Notes: a model not told the origin generated them from the letters alone. Shown: positions 1 through 8,947, numbered from the stretch's first letter. The stretch is DNA of 35,764 nt from Candidatus Aeolococcus gillhamiae (GCA_003244045.1 QHBU01000024.1:1-35764), one strand, 5' to 3'. Translations and numbers: made by a program.

Positions 1-900
1 TGTGGCGGTGGGGGTCGCTGTCGGGGTGGCGGTGACGGACGGAGTGGGCGTCGATGTGTCCGTCGGGGTCGGTGTCGGCGAACTCGAGGCAGCCTGGAAG
101 GTCGCGATTACCGCCGTCCACGACACGGACGACGACAGGGTGGACGCATAACTCTGCGGTCCGGCTGCGCTCAGCACTTGCGTGGCTAACTGCTCCCCGG
201 TGTTGGCCCCACTCACCCGCGACTGCACCGGCGCGACGAACGCATAACCGGTAGTCTGCTTGCTCGGGGTGACCGCGGAGTTCCAGCCGACGCTGGCAAC
301 GGCAATCTCATTGGGCTTGGAAGTCGGCGTGGGTCCGGTGGACGCTGCAGGGCCCGTCCCCGACTTCGCCGCGGTGACATCGAGCGGGGCGATGGTGGCG
401 ACGCCCGACAGCTCGATGACGGTCATGGCGACCGCCGACGCCGCAGTCGTCGTCACCGTGACGCTCCCGGTGGCAGCGACGGTCGTGGCGTTGGCCGCGT
501 ACCACATCTCCTGGTCGGACTGCTTCCCCGCCGCGACGGCCGTGGCCCGCGCCCACGTATTCCCGGCACTGTCGCTGACGACGGTGACCGCGGCGGTGCC
601 GCTGACGTTGCGCACCTTCACGACCGCGGCGAGCAGATCGCCTCTGGTGGTGTCAGCGCCCGGTGTGGCGCTGAGCTGTGATCCCTGTGTGGTGAGGGCT
701 GCGCTGAAGCTCCGCACCACGCCGAGCGGCGCGGACGTCGGGTGCAGGGTGAGCGCGACGGTGCCGCCCACAGAGATGGCGGCGACGGCAACGACCAGCG
801 CCGCCACCCGGAGTCGGAAGGCGCGGGCACCGCCAGACCCACGGGCCAGCGCGCCGACAGCCTGCGCCCGCGAGACCAGCCCGAGCCGCCTCCGCCGCAT
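1..900 (-). CDS. Partial: membrane-anchored or secreted beta-sandwich protein with Pro/Thr-rich stalk
   Basis: An open frame runs from an ATG at 898-900 leftwards to the window edge: 300 codons, no stop, so the C-terminus is missing. The N-terminus is Arg-rich (MRRRRLGLVSRAQ), followed near residues 30-46 by one hydrophobic segment (VAALVVAVAAISVGG) that can act as an uncleaved signal anchor. Residues of about 60-270 form a Val/Thr/Ala-rich all-beta region with SDSAGNTWARA and EMWYAANA motifs, as in extracellular Ig- or fibronectin-like repeats of Chloroflexi and actinobacteria. From about residue 272 the chain becomes a Pro/Thr/Ser stalk (SSSPTPTPTDTSTPTP) still running at the edge. Such linkers usually join surface domains, so another domain may follow. 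The substrate or role is not recognisable. The opposite-strand frames here are shadows. Confidence 0.75.
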   Translation of the reverse strand, partial: MRRRRLGLVSRAQAVGALARGSGGARAFRLRVAALVVAVAAISVGGTVALTLHPTSAPLGVVRSFSAALTTQGSQLSATPGADTTRGDLLAAVVKVRNVSGTAAVTVVSDSAGNTWARATAVAAGKQSDQEMWYAANATTVAATGSVTVTTTAASAVAMTVIELSGVATIAPLDVTAAKSGTGPAASTGPTPTSKPNEIAVASVGWNSAVTPSKQTTGYAFVAPVQSRVSGANTGEQLATQVLSAAGPQSYASTLSSSVSWTAVIATFQAASSSPTPTPTDTSTPTPSVTATPTATPTAT

Positions 901-1177
901 CCTCGAACCTCTGTGGCCCAGGCTTCGTTGTGGCAGCCCAGTGCCAGCCAAATGCTACGCCGATCGAGATGCGAGCGCCCACTGTTGTTTCAGGACCACC
1001 TCGACAGAGCTCTTTCACGACCCGGTTGGCGCAATTGCCGCCGGATGCTCCGCTTCGCAGGGACGCCAACGATGCCGGCCCGGTGAACTCCGCCTGATGT
1101 TCGGGGGAGTCCTCGACTATGACTTCGCCGAGCGCGTCGTCGACGTTGTCTTGCGGGGTTTTGCGGACGCTCCGTAG

Positions 1178-1687
1178 TCAGCTGTTCTGTTCGATGTAGC
1201 GCTTGGGGTCCTTGTCCTTCGCCTCGATGCCCGCTGCATGTTCGGCCTCGAACATGGCGAATGCCACGGCGATGTCGTGGCGCAGCTGCAACGAGGCGTG
1301 GTGGCGGAAGTCGGTGAGGTCCTCGCGTTCTTCCTCGGCCATGTGGTCGCTGTTCGCCTTGTTCGCGGCGGTCACGGCCTTCCACCAATCGTCGCTGCCA
1401 ACCTCGTGCTCACCGGCCTCCCTGGTGGCGTCACGGATGTCGTTGTGATCCTTGATGACGTCGGTCACCTCTTCGACGACGCTCTCGCCTCCGACCCCGG
1501 TTCCGATCTTGAGCAGATGGGGATAGAACAGCTGCTCCTCAGCCTCGGCGTGCACCTCGAGGAGGATGCGCAGGCGCGTCCAGACGGCGCCCAGCCCCTC
1601 GGTGTTGGAGCCGCCGATGTCCTCGAGGAACGCGAACATCCGCCGCTGCTCGTGGTGGTCGTGCAGGATGAGTTCGGTGATGTCCAT
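1178..1687 (-). CDS. Hemerythrin HHE cation-binding domain protein
   Basis: This 169-residue protein is a four-helix bundle of the hemerythrin-like (HHE) family, which binds a non-haem di-iron centre and senses or stores O2, NO or iron in the cytoplasm. Likely metal ligands are visible in order: the N-terminal LHDHHEQRRMF helix, LEVHAEAEEQLFYPHL, IKDHNDIRDA and DHMAEEERED, giving the expected spaced His and Glu residues. Length and motif order fit the single-domain family. The ATG at 1685-1687 has a GAGG Shine-Dalgarno match close upstream. A TAGACT box (reverse complement of 1722-1727) is a candidate -10 about 35 nt before the start. The gene stands alone, divergent from the small plus-strand ORF at 1768. 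The ligand and physiological role cannot be told from sequence. Confidence 0.88.
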   Translation of the reverse strand: MDITELILHDHHEQRRMFAFLEDIGGSNTEGLGAVWTRLRILLEVHAEAEEQLFYPHLLKIGTGVGGESVVEEVTDVIKDHNDIRDATREAGEHEVGSDDWWKAVTAANKANSDHMAEEEREDLTDFRHHASLQLRHDIAVAFAMFEAEHAAGIEAKDKDPKRYIEQNS

Positions 1688-1767
1688 GGCACCTCGGAGG
1701 AAGCGGTTGCCTGCTGGGGCCAGTCTATGCCTGCCGCGTTGACGACCGCGTACCCTACGGCGATCAA

Positions 1768-1977
1768 ATGACAGATGCAGGTGAGGATGCCATGCCCGAG
1801 GAGGTCGACGACACCACGGCAGCTGAGGTTGGCCACGCGCTGATCCGCTGGCTCACGGATGAAGACCCGGCCGGAGTTGCGCGATTCGCGCCTGGTCTCG
1901 GTCCCGTCGACGACGCCCGCGCCACGCGCGTTGGCCACGCCGTCGTGGAGCTGCTGCAGCACCTCGACGTCGCCTGA
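1768..1977 (+). CDS. Hypothetical small acidic protein (69 aa)
   Basis: The ORF lies between the divergent hemerythrin gene and the convergent lon gene, ending 21 nt from the lon stop. The 69-residue product is acidic and has two similar helical stretches, EVGHALIRWL and RVGHAVVELL, suggesting an internal duplication or a small helical hairpin. Codon third positions are strongly G/C-rich, like the neighbouring genes, which favours real coding. There is no clear Shine-Dalgarno sequence; a TACCCT box at 1751-1756 lies 11 nt before the ATG and could give a very short leader. No family is recognised. It could still be a chance ORF. Confidence 0.4.
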   Translation: MTDAGEDAMPEEVDDTTAAEVGHALIRWLTDEDPAGVARFAPGLGPVDDARATRVGHAVVELLQHLDVA

Positions 1978-1998
1978 GCTGCTCTGCGAGGGCGGCGG

Positions 1999-4332
1999 CT
2001 ACGCTGCAGCCGCCGCTTCCGTGGCGCGGGGCGCCAGCGCGACAGCGATCGCCTCCTCCACCCGGCTCGCCAGGTGAAAGGTCATCGCCTCACGGACACT
2101 CTCGGGCACGTCGTCGATGTCCTTCTCGTTGCGGCGCGGCAGGATCACCTCGGTGAGCCCCATGCGGTGGGCGGCCAGCACCTTCTGCTTGACGCCCCCG
2201 ATGGGCAGCACCAGTCCCTGCAGGGTCACCTCGCCGGTCATGGCCACGGTGTTGCGCATCGGCCGGCCGGTGAGCAGACTCACCAGCGCGGTGGTCATCG
2301 CCACCCCGGCTGACGGGCCGTCCTTGGGCACAGCGCCCGCCGGCACGTGGACGTGGACGCTCTTCTGCGCCGCGTCCGGGTCGATGCCGAGCTCGACGGC
2401 GTGGGCGCGGACGTACGACAGAGCGATCTGCGCGGACTCCTTCATCACGTCACCGAGCTGGCCGGTCAGCGTCAGCTTGCCGTCGCCCTCGCTGGTGGCC
2501 GCCTCGATGAAGAGCACATCGCCACCGGTCCCGGTGACGGCCAGCCCGGTGGCCACGCCGGCGACCGACGTGCGCTCGACGACCTCGTTGTCGAACTTCG
2601 GCTTGCCGAGCAGCTCACGGACCTCTGCGGGCGTGATCGCGAATGGCGGCGTGAGCTCGCCGGTCGCGATCTTCGTCGCCACCTTGCGGGTCATCTTGCC
2701 CAGCTCGCGTTCGAGGTTGCGGACGCCCGCCTCGCGCGTGTGGTCGGTGATCACCGCGAGGATCGCCGGGTCGGTGACGCTGACCTCCTCCGGCTCGAGG
2801 CCCGCCTGGGTGACCTGGCGGCGCAGCAGGTGGTCGCGCGCGATGGCCACCTTCTCGTTCTCGGTATAGCCGTCCAGGCGGATCAGCTCCATGCGGTCGA
2901 GCAGCGGCGCGGGGATGGTCTCCCAGACGTTGGCGGTCGGGATGAAGAGAACCTCGGAGAGGTCGAGGTCGACCTCGAGGTAGTGATCACGGAAGGTGTT
3001 GTTCTGAGCAGGATCGAGCACCTCGAGCAGCGCCGACGACGGGTCGCCGCGCCAGTCGCTGCCGACCTTGTCGACCTCGTCGAGCATGATCACCGGGTTC
3101 TTGGTGCCGGCCTCTTTGAGGGCGCGCACGATGCGACCGGGAAGCGCGCCGACGTAGGTGCGACGGTGGCCGCGGATGTCGGCTTCGTCATGGATGCCGC
3201 CCAGCGACACGCGCGCGAACTTCCGTCCCAGCGCACGGGCGACCGACTCGCCGAGCGACGTCTTGCCGACGCCGGGCGGCCCGACTAGGGTGATGATCGC
3301 GCCCGAACCACGACCGCCGAGCACGGTGAGGCCGCGCTCATGACGCAGCTTGCGGACGGCAAGGAACTCGATGATGCGCTGCTTCACGTCGTCGAGGCCG
3401 GTATGGTCGGCATCAAGGATGCGACGCGCCTCGGCTAGGTCGAAGTTGTCCTCCGAGCGCACGTTCCAGGGAATCTCGAACATCCAGTCGAGGTACGTCC
3501 GGATCCAGCCGTGCTCGGGGTTCTGCTCGCTGGTCCGCTCGAAGCGGTCCACCTCGCGTTCGACCTCCTTGCGCACGTCGTCAGGCATGCCCGCGTTCTC
3601 GAGCCGTTCGCGGTAGCCGGCGGCGACGTCGTCACCGCCCTCGCCGAGCTGCTTCTTGATCGCCTCAAGCTGCTGGCGCAGCAGGTAATCGCGCTGCGTC
3701 TTCTCCATGCCCTCGTTGACCTCGGTGCGGATCTTCTCGCGCACCGACGCGTCGGCCAGGATGTCCTTGGTCCACGCGATGAGCCGGGTGAGGCGGGCCT
3801 CGATGTCGATCGTCTCGAGCACCTCGACGCGCTGCTCGACGCTGAGGTCGGGCGAGTAGCCCGCCAGGTCGGCGAGATGGCCGGGATGGCGGACGGAACG
3901 CACCGCCTCGATGACCCGGCCGGCGCCACGCGACTCGAGGAGGTTCTCGATCAGCGCGCGATACTCGCGCGCCAGCTCGCGAGCGGCATCGGTCGGCTCG
4001 CCGTCGGCGAGGGGCTCGACCTGCACCCACAGTGCGCCGCCGATGTCGGACTGACCGCCACCGAGGCGTGCGCGATGGAGGCCCTTGAAGATGGAGACGT
4101 CGGCGCCGGTGGGCAGCTGGCCGGACTCGACCACCTGGGCGACGGTGCCGATGGACGAGAAGGCCCCGCCGACGTGCGGCACCAGCAGGAGGAGCCGGTT
4201 GCCCTTCTGGGCGGCGGCCACTGCGGCCCGCTGGGTGTCGCCCTCGATGGCGAGGGTCACGGTCATGCCGGGAAGGACGACGACGTCGTCGAGTTGCAGG
4301 ATCGGCAGCAGTTCGGAGGTCAGTTCAGCCAT
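1999..4332 (-). CDS. lon: ATP-dependent protease Lon (La)
   Basis: Lon is a cytosolic AAA+ serine protease that degrades misfolded and regulatory proteins. The chosen ATG (4330-4332) gives 777 residues, the usual family length, and begins MAELTSELLPILQLDD, the standard N-terminal LON domain start; a longer frame upstream adds only Arg-rich non-homologous sequence. Visible in order are the LON substrate-binding domain, a coiled helical region, Walker A GPPGVGKTS (from residue 351), the Walker B region VIMLDEVDKV, and the C-terminal protease domain with catalytic Ser674 (KDGPSAGVAM) and Lys717 (GGVKQKVLAA), 43 residues apart as in E. coli. Domains look complete. I saw neither a HAIR nor a CIRCE heat-shock operator upstream; a TAGCTT box (reverse complement of 4401-4406) is a weak -10 candidate. 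Confidence 0.96.
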   Translation of the reverse strand: MAELTSELLPILQLDDVVVLPGMTVTLAIEGDTQRAAVAAAQKGNRLLLLVPHVGGAFSSIGTVAQVVESGQLPTGADVSIFKGLHRARLGGGQSDIGGALWVQVEPLADGEPTDAARELAREYRALIENLLESRGAGRVIEAVRSVRHPGHLADLAGYSPDLSVEQRVEVLETIDIEARLTRLIAWTKDILADASVREKIRTEVNEGMEKTQRDYLLRQQLEAIKKQLGEGGDDVAAGYRERLENAGMPDDVRKEVEREVDRFERTSEQNPEHGWIRTYLDWMFEIPWNVRSEDNFDLAEARRILDADHTGLDDVKQRIIEFLAVRKLRHERGLTVLGGRGSGAIITLVGPPGVGKTSLGESVARALGRKFARVSLGGIHDEADIRGHRRTYVGALPGRIVRALKEAGTKNPVIMLDEVDKVGSDWRGDPSSALLEVLDPAQNNTFRDHYLEVDLDLSEVLFIPTANVWETIPAPLLDRMELIRLDGYTENEKVAIARDHLLRRQVTQAGLEPEEVSVTDPAILAVITDHTREAGVRNLERELGKMTRKVATKIATGELTPPFAITPAEVRELLGKPKFDNEVVERTSVAGVATGLAVTGTGGDVLFIEAATSEGDGKLTLTGQLGDVMKESAQIALSYVRAHAVELGIDPDAAQKSVHVHVPAGAVPKDGPSAGVAMTTALVSLLTGRPMRNTVAMTGEVTLQGLVLPIGGVKQKVLAAHRMGLTEVILPRRNEKDIDDVPESVREAMTFHLASRVEEAIAVALAPRATEAAAAA

Positions 4333-4417
4333 TTCAAGATCTGATGTACCCGTGCCAGCCGGTTTCGAACCGCACCGAGAGGCGTCACGCGGTCTGTGAC
4401 AAGCTAGCCCCATGCCC

Positions 4418-4434
4418 CGGAGGCGCCACCTCCG
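4418..4434. promoter_or_regulatory. Small inverted repeat between lon and the divergent small genes
   Basis: CGGAGG and CCTCCG form a perfect 6-bp inverted repeat around a 5-nt loop, in the divergent region between lon (-) and the 37-aa ORF (+). It contains an anti-Shine-Dalgarno-like CCTCC and could be a small RNA hairpin or a protein site. There is no T-tract, so it is not an obvious terminator. In GC-rich DNA such a repeat can arise by chance. Confidence 0.2.
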
Positions 4435-4457
4435 TCTGCACCGGATGAGGACGTGAC

Positions 4458-4571
4458 ATGAGCCAGGACATCGAGGGCTACGGTCCTCGCGCCGACCAGA
4501 CCGACGTCGACCGCCTCCTCGAAGATGCTCGAACCTTCTCGCCGAGCGCCGGCCGGCACGCTGCCGGCTGA
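4458..4571 (+). CDS. Hypothetical 37-aa ORF before the DUF5709-like gene
   Basis: A 37-codon ORF starting MSQDIEGYGPRADQTDVDR, with GAGG at 4447-4450 seven nt before its ATG. It lies 53 nt upstream of the DUF5709-like gene on the same strand. The hydrophilic, acidic N-terminal half looks like coding sequence. The last residues (SPSAGRHAAG) are low-complexity. It may be a genuine small protein, a leader peptide, or the head of a gene whose remainder was lost. No family is recognised. Confidence 0.35.
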   Translation: MSQDIEGYGPRADQTDVDRLLEDARTFSPSAGRHAAG

Positions 4572-4624
4572 CGGGCTTGATGTTCAATGCGCTGAGCGGC
4601 ACCCGCCGCGAAGGAGACCCATCG

Positions 4625-5008
4625 ATGGCCAACCGTGATCCGCAGACTCCTCACCCCGAGGACCTGCCCTGGAACGACGAACCCGCCGACAGCGACGTCG
4701 TGATCGGCAGCGCTGAGCCTGATCCCGCCGAGGTCGTCGGTGATGCAGGGGAGGAGGTCGACATCTCCCACCGCGGCGTCAGCGACCCCGACCACCGCGA
4801 CACGCTCGAGGAGCGGTTGGCGGAGGAAGAGCCGGACCGCCTCCTCCACGCCCAGGCCGACGAGGTCGGCGACCTGGTCGCGCCGGAGGCGGGCGGCGAC
4901 GACCTCGTCGCCGAGCGCGCCGAGCCAGACCAGGGCGAGCTCGAAGCAGCCGACATCGAGCCGGCTGAGGGAGCTGCGATGCACATCAGCAGTGAGGGTC
5001 GCGCGTAG
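4625..5008 (+). CDS. Acidic DUF5709-like protein
   Basis: The 127-residue product starts MANRDPQTPHPEDLPWNDEP. The start is fixed by AAGGAG at 4611-4616, eight nt before the ATG at 4625; an upstream in-frame ATG at 4577 lacks such a site. The sequence is very rich in Asp and Glu and probably disordered. It carries the pattern typical of actinobacterial DUF5709 proteins: an HRGVSDPD segment, then LEERLAEEEPDR, then GDLVAPEAGGDD with DLVAERA, and an EGAAMHI ending. The function of that family is unknown. The next gene, the pirin, starts 56 nt downstream on the same strand, so co-transcription is possible. Confidence 0.65.
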   Translation: MANRDPQTPHPEDLPWNDEPADSDVVIGSAEPDPAEVVGDAGEEVDISHRGVSDPDHRDTLEERLAEEEPDRLLHAQADEVGDLVAPEAGGDDLVAERAEPDQGELEAADIEPAEGAAMHISSEGRA

Positions 5009-5064
5009 CCGCGGATGCCACACATGAACCCCGATCCTTCGCAGCCAGCCACCGGAGAGTCGTC

Positions 5065-6075
5065 ATGCCCGCAGTGACCGTCGACAACCTTCTGACCCTT
5101 CCTCGCGTCCCCAACGCCCGCGTCGCCACTGCGATGGAACGTCCGGTGACGTCGGTCACCACTGCCCCGAAGGGTTTCGAGGGCGAGGGCTTCCCGGTGC
5201 GCCGGGCGTTCGCGGGCGCGCAGCTGGCCGACCTCGATCCGTTCGTCCACATGGACCAGATGGGCGAGGTGGAGTACGCGCCCGGCGAGCCGAAGGGCAC
5301 CCCGTGGCATCCGCACCGCGGCTTCGAGACGGTCACCTACATGATCGACGGCACCTTCGAGCACCAGGACTCGCACGGTGGTGGTGGCCTCATCACCAAC
5401 GGTGCCACTCAGTGGATGACCGCGGGAGGCGGGATCCTGCACATCGAGACACCACCCGAGGCACTGGTGATGTCCGGCGGTCTCTTCCACGGCATTCAGC
5501 TCTGGGTCAACCTGCCCGCCCGGGACAAGATGATCCCGCCGGCGTACCAGGGGATCGAGGCGGGTGACGTGACCCTGGTCGCCTCTGCGGACGGCGGGTC
5601 CCTGGTGCGGGTGATCGCCGGCGAGTTCGCCGGCCATAGCGGTCCGGGGTCGACGCATACGCCGATGGCGCTGGTCCACGCGACCGTGGCCCCGGGCTCG
5701 CAGCTGCAGCTGCCCTGGAACCCGTCGTACAACGCCCTGCTCTACGTCCTTGCCGGGTCCGGCCGCGCCGGGGCAGAGGCTCGGCCGGTGCACAGTGGGC
5801 AGCTGGCTGTCTTCGGCGCTGGTGACTGGCTCACCGTGCGCGCCGACGACCGCCAGGATTCACGCAGCGCCACGCTCGAGGTTCTGCTGCTCGGCGGCCA
5901 GCCCATCCGCGAGCACGTCGAGCACTACGGCCCGTTCGTCATGAATACGCGCGACGAGATCGCGCAGGCGCTGGAGGATTTCCAGGCGGGCCGCCTCGGG
6001 ACCATCCCGGCCAACGCGCTGATGCCCCACGTGCCGGACCCGAACCCCGTCCGCGCCGAGCACACCGGCATCTGA
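5065..6075 (+). CDS. Pirin family protein (bicupin)
   Basis: The 336-residue protein has the two-cupin layout of pirins, iron-binding proteins that include quercetinases (quercetin 2,3-dioxygenase-like YhhW) and redox-responsive regulators. The N-terminal cupin shows HPHRGFETVTY (two His metal ligands), then EHQDS and HIETP (third His and Glu ligands), so the metal site is complete. The C-terminal cupin (about residues 190-290) includes QLQLPWNPSYNALLYVLAG. Length is slightly above the usual 230-300 residues. The start is supported by GGAGAG just before the ATG. Whether it acts as an enzyme or a regulator cannot be judged from sequence. A gene-free gap of 121 nt follows before ftsH. Confidence 0.9.
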   Translation: MPAVTVDNLLTLPRVPNARVATAMERPVTSVTTAPKGFEGEGFPVRRAFAGAQLADLDPFVHMDQMGEVEYAPGEPKGTPWHPHRGFETVTYMIDGTFEHQDSHGGGGLITNGATQWMTAGGGILHIETPPEALVMSGGLFHGIQLWVNLPARDKMIPPAYQGIEAGDVTLVASADGGSLVRVIAGEFAGHSGPGSTHTPMALVHATVAPGSQLQLPWNPSYNALLYVLAGSGRAGAEARPVHSGQLAVFGAGDWLTVRADDRQDSRSATLEVLLLGGQPIREHVEHYGPFVMNTRDEIAQALEDFQAGRLGTIPANALMPHVPDPNPVRAEHTGI

Positions 6076-6184
6076 GCGGTCAACGCCGCCGCGGCAGCGC
6101 TATCCGCGCCGCCGGAGCCCCTGGCTGACGAAGTAGTCGGACGGCAACCGGATCGCCCCACGGCCGGCCCAGCCGGTTCGGCGC

Positions 6185-6190
6185 TAGGCT
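6185..6190 (+). promoter_or_regulatory. Candidate -10 box of a leaderless ftsH promoter
   Basis: TAGGCT matches the actinobacterial TAnnnT -10 pattern and ends exactly 6 nt before the ftsH ATG at 6197. Transcription would therefore begin at or next to the start codon. No Shine-Dalgarno sequence is present, which agrees. No convincing -35 is visible. Confidence 0.45.
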
Positions 6191-6196
6191 AGATCC

Positions 6197-8194
6197 ATGC
6201 CTGACCAGCCGACCAAAAGGCAGCCCAAGCCGCCGCGTTTGTCGCTGGCGCGCTGGCGGCCGGCGCCGCCGCGTCGGCCCGGCGGCTCCAACCTCCCGCG
6301 GCCGGGGACCCCGCGACCGCCAGCGCCGGCGCCGACCGGATTCCGCTCGCGCACCTTCTGGACCACTCTGGCCGTGCTGTTCGCCATCAACATCCTGTTC
6401 ACCAACGTCTTCTTCGCCCCCACGCAGCCCAAGACGGTGGTCATCCCGTACGACGTCTTCGTGCAGCAGGTGAAGTCGGACAATGTCACCAGTGTCACCA
6501 GCACGTCGGAGGCGATCGTCGGCAGCACCAAGAAGCCGGTGACGGCGGGATCCGGGCAGGGCAGCGCCACCAACTTCTCCACGCAGCGGCCGTCGTTCGC
6601 CACCGATGACCTGCTCGGCGTGCTGCAACAGCACAAGGTCACCATCGATGCTCTCAACCCGAACCCGCCAACGCCGCTGTGGCAGACGCTGCTGCTCAGC
6701 TTCGGCCCGGTGTTGCTGCTGGTCCTGTTGTTCGTCTATGTCAGCCGGCGGATGGCGTCGCTGCGCAGTGGCGCGGGAGGCATCCTGGGGCGGTTCGGTC
6801 AGAGCGGTGCGCGACTGTACAACGCGGAGCACCCGCCGACCACGTTCGCCGACGTCGCCGGCATTGACGAGGTCAAAGCGGAGCTGCTCGAGATCGTCGA
6901 TTTCCTCAAGGAGCCGGCCAAATATGAGCGCCTGGGAGGGACGGTGCCGAAGGGAGTGCTGCTCATCGGCGCGCCCGGCACCGGCAAGACTCTGCTGGCT
7001 CGTGCGGTTGCCGGGGAGGCAGGTGTCCCCTTCTTCTCGATCTCCGCGTCGGAGTTCATCGAGGCGATCGTGGGCGTTGGCGCGTCACGTGTGCGTGACC
7101 TCTTCGAGAAGGCGCGGGCTGCGGCGCCCGCGATCATTTTCATCGACGAGATGGACGCGGTGGGGCGGTCGCGCAGCGCCGCCCTGCGCATCGGTGGCAA
7201 CGACGAGCAGGAGCAGACGCTCAACCAGATCCTCACCGAGATGGACGGGTTCGACCCGCATGAAGGTGTCATTGTGCTGGCGGCCACCAACCGCGGCGAC
7301 GTGCTCGACTCGGCGTTGCTCCGTCCCGGCCGCTTCGACCGCCGCGTCCAGGTCCATGCTCCCGACCGCGCCGGCCGCGCGGCGATCCTGCGCATTCACA
7401 CCCGCAACATCCCGCTCGCTCCTGATGTCGACCTCAACGAGATCGCCTCGCAGACTGCCGGCATGGTGGGCGCGGATCTGCGCAGCCTCGCCAACGAGGC
7501 AGCGCTGTCGGCGGCGCGACGCGGCGCCGCGCTGGTGACCCTCGAGGACTTCACCGTCGCCATCGAGAAGGTCGAGTTGGGCTCCGAGCGCAAGCTGATG
7601 CTCACCCCTGAGGATCGCGAGCGAATCGCCTATCACGAGTCCGGCCACGCGCTGCTCGGCCTCCTGCTCCCCGGTGCCGATCCGGTCAGCCGCGTCTCGA
7701 TCATCCCGCGCGGCCAGTCGCTGGGAGCGACGACACAGACGCCGGTCGACGACCGGTTCAACTATGGAGAGGATTACCTGCGCGGCCGGATCACCGGCGC
7801 CCTCGGCGGGAGGGCGGCCGAGGAGCTCATCTACGGGGTGGTCAGCACGGGGGCCGAGGCGGACCTGAGGATGGTGACCGGCATCGCGCGCGAGATGGTC
7901 GTGCGATGGGGGATGAGCCCGAAGGTCGGGGCGCTGAACTACTCAGAAGAGGGGAGCGCTGCCATCGCCTTCGGCACGCAGCGCCCGTACAGTGACGCCA
8001 CCGCGGAGCTGATCGACAGCGAGGTCAAGCGCATCTCGGATGAATGCCTTGCGCAGGCAGTCGCGCTGCTCAAGGCCAATCGTGGCAGGCTCGATGCGCT
8101 TGCCCGCGCGCTGTTGGAGCACGACACGCTGTACGCCGCGGAGATCCTGCGTGTCGCCGACATACGCCAACCCGTGGTGGCGGCGACCGCGTAA
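6197..8194 (+). CDS. ftsH: ATP-dependent zinc metalloprotease FtsH
   Basis: FtsH is a membrane-anchored AAA+ protease that degrades unstable cytosolic and membrane proteins. The 665-residue product has a Pro/Arg-rich cytosolic tail of about 50 residues, a first membrane helix (about 54-74), an external domain, a second helix (about 161-183), then the AAA module: Walker A GAPGTGKT (258-265), Walker B IIFIDE (Asp317/Glu318) and the RPGRFDRR arginine fingers. The zinc site is HESGH (His480, Glu481, His484) with Asp556 as the expected third ligand. The pore loop reads FIEAIVG (287-293) where classical FtsH has FVEMFVG, so Ile291 replaces the substrate-gripping Phe. The gene is preceded by a leaderless-type promoter. 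The SnoaL-like gene follows 16 nt downstream. Confidence 0.95.
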   Translation: MPDQPTKRQPKPPRLSLARWRPAPPRRPGGSNLPRPGTPRPPAPAPTGFRSRTFWTTLAVLFAINILFTNVFFAPTQPKTVVIPYDVFVQQVKSDNVTSVTSTSEAIVGSTKKPVTAGSGQGSATNFSTQRPSFATDDLLGVLQQHKVTIDALNPNPPTPLWQTLLLSFGPVLLLVLLFVYVSRRMASLRSGAGGILGRFGQSGARLYNAEHPPTTFADVAGIDEVKAELLEIVDFLKEPAKYERLGGTVPKGVLLIGAPGTGKTLLARAVAGEAGVPFFSISASEFIEAIVGVGASRVRDLFEKARAAAPAIIFIDEMDAVGRSRSAALRIGGNDEQEQTLNQILTEMDGFDPHEGVIVLAATNRGDVLDSALLRPGRFDRRVQVHAPDRAGRAAILRIHTRNIPLAPDVDLNEIASQTAGMVGADLRSLANEAALSAARRGAALVTLEDFTVAIEKVELGSERKLMLTPEDRERIAYHESGHALLGLLLPGADPVSRVSIIPRGQSLGATTQTPVDDRFNYGEDYLRGRITGALGGRAAEELIYGVVSTGAEADLRMVTGIAREMVVRWGMSPKVGALNYSEEGSAAIAFGTQRPYSDATAELIDSEVKRISDECLAQAVALLKANRGRLDALARALLEHDTLYAAEILRVADIRQPVVAATA

Positions 8195-8210
8195 CCAGAC
8201 AGGAGATGCC

Positions 8211-8600
8211 ATGACCGACACCGCCGCCGTCGCCACCGCGTACATCGATGCCGTCGGAGCCGGGCGGTGGGACGAGGTCGCGGCGCTGCTGACGCCCGAT
8301 GCAACCTTCGAGATCGCCGGTGGGGGACGCCACGAAGGCGCCACCGCCTTCCTGGCCGCGTTCGACGCTCTCAAGCCGATCATCGAGCGCAACGAGATCC
8401 GCAGCGTCATCACCGACGGCGATCGCGCCGTCGTCCTCTACGACTTCGTCACGCGAACCCCGGTCGGAGGCGTCCTCTCCGCCGAATGGCTGACCATTGA
8501 GGACGGCAAGGTGGCGTCGTCCTACCTTCTCTTCGACAAGGGACGCTGGCCGGAGGTCATGCAGCACCTGCAGCGCCCCGTCGCGCCGCCGTCAGCCTGA
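8211..8600 (+). CDS. SnoaL-like / nuclear transport factor 2-like domain protein
   Basis: The 129-residue protein begins MTDTAAVATAYIDAVGAGRW and contains the alpha+beta cone-fold pattern of SnoaL-like proteins: an N-terminal helix pair, LLTPDATFEIAGGG, a central helix, and beta strands ending DGKVASSYLLFDKG. Members include polyketide cyclases, ketosteroid isomerase relatives and many proteins with unknown small-molecule ligands, so no reaction is assigned. The start is set by AGGAG at 8201-8205, five nt before the ATG; the frame is open further upstream, but that part overlaps ftsH. The stop overlaps the next gene's ATG by one base, so the two are translationally coupled and probably co-transcribed with ftsH. 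Confidence 0.8.
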   Translation: MTDTAAVATAYIDAVGAGRWDEVAALLTPDATFEIAGGGRHEGATAFLAAFDALKPIIERNEIRSVITDGDRAVVLYDFVTRTPVGGVLSAEWLTIEDGKVASSYLLFDKGRWPEVMQHLQRPVAPPSA

Positions 8601-8947
8601 TGAGCGTTGACGAGCATCTCGCCGCGCGCGTGCGCGAGCTTGTGCGAACCGAGGTCGGGGTGACCGAGAAGCGCATGTTCGGTGGGCTGGCGTTTCTGAT
8701 CAACGGCAACATGGCGGTCAGCGCCAGCGGTCAGGGCGGATTGCTGCTCCGTGTCGATCCAGGCCAGACGCGCGCTCTCAGCAGCAGGCCGCACGCGGAG
8801 GTCGCGGTGATGCGTGGACGCGAGATGGATGGCTGGTTGCGTGTCGATGCCGACGGCGTGCGGACCAAACCTCAGCTGGGAAAATGGGTGAGCACAGGCG
8901 TGGCGTACGCTCGCACCCTGCCGCCGAAGAAGCAGTCAGCTCACTGA
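8600..8947 (+). CDS. TfoX N-terminal domain protein
   Basis: The 115-residue protein matches the stand-alone TfoX/Sxy N-terminal domain: the EKRMFGGLAFLINGNMAVSA core followed by LLLRVDPGQT, and a C-terminal GREMDGWLRVDADGV with a Lys-rich tail. The C-terminal TfoX domain seen in proteobacterial competence regulators is absent, as is usual for actinobacterial and Chloroflexi members, whose role is unknown. The ATG overlaps the upstream stop (TGATG), giving tight coupling to the SnoaL-like gene. There is no evidence here for a competence role. Confidence 0.85.
   Translation: MSVDEHLAARVRELVRTEVGVTEKRMFGGLAFLINGNMAVSASGQGGLLLRVDPGQTRALSSRPHAEVAVMRGREMDGWLRVDADGVRTKPQLGKWVSTGVAYARTLPPKKQSAH

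Noticed and set aside
1-62. Short tandem repeat at the left edge considered as a CRISPR or DNA repeat
   Set aside because: It is in-frame Thr/Pro coding sequence on the minus strand, with no spacer structure.
260-1177. Long plus-strand open frame, including a short end resembling a TetR tail (MFGGVLDYDFAERVVDVVLR)
   Set aside because: Most of it is the complement of the secreted beta-sandwich gene, with no homology. The last 26 codons look slightly protein-like but have no start site or domain to support a gene.
4333-4457. HspR (HAIR) or CIRCE heat-shock operator upstream of lon
   Set aside because: Neither the CTTGAGT/ACTCAAG pair nor the CIRCE repeat is present; only a small GGAGG/CCTCC repeat was seen.
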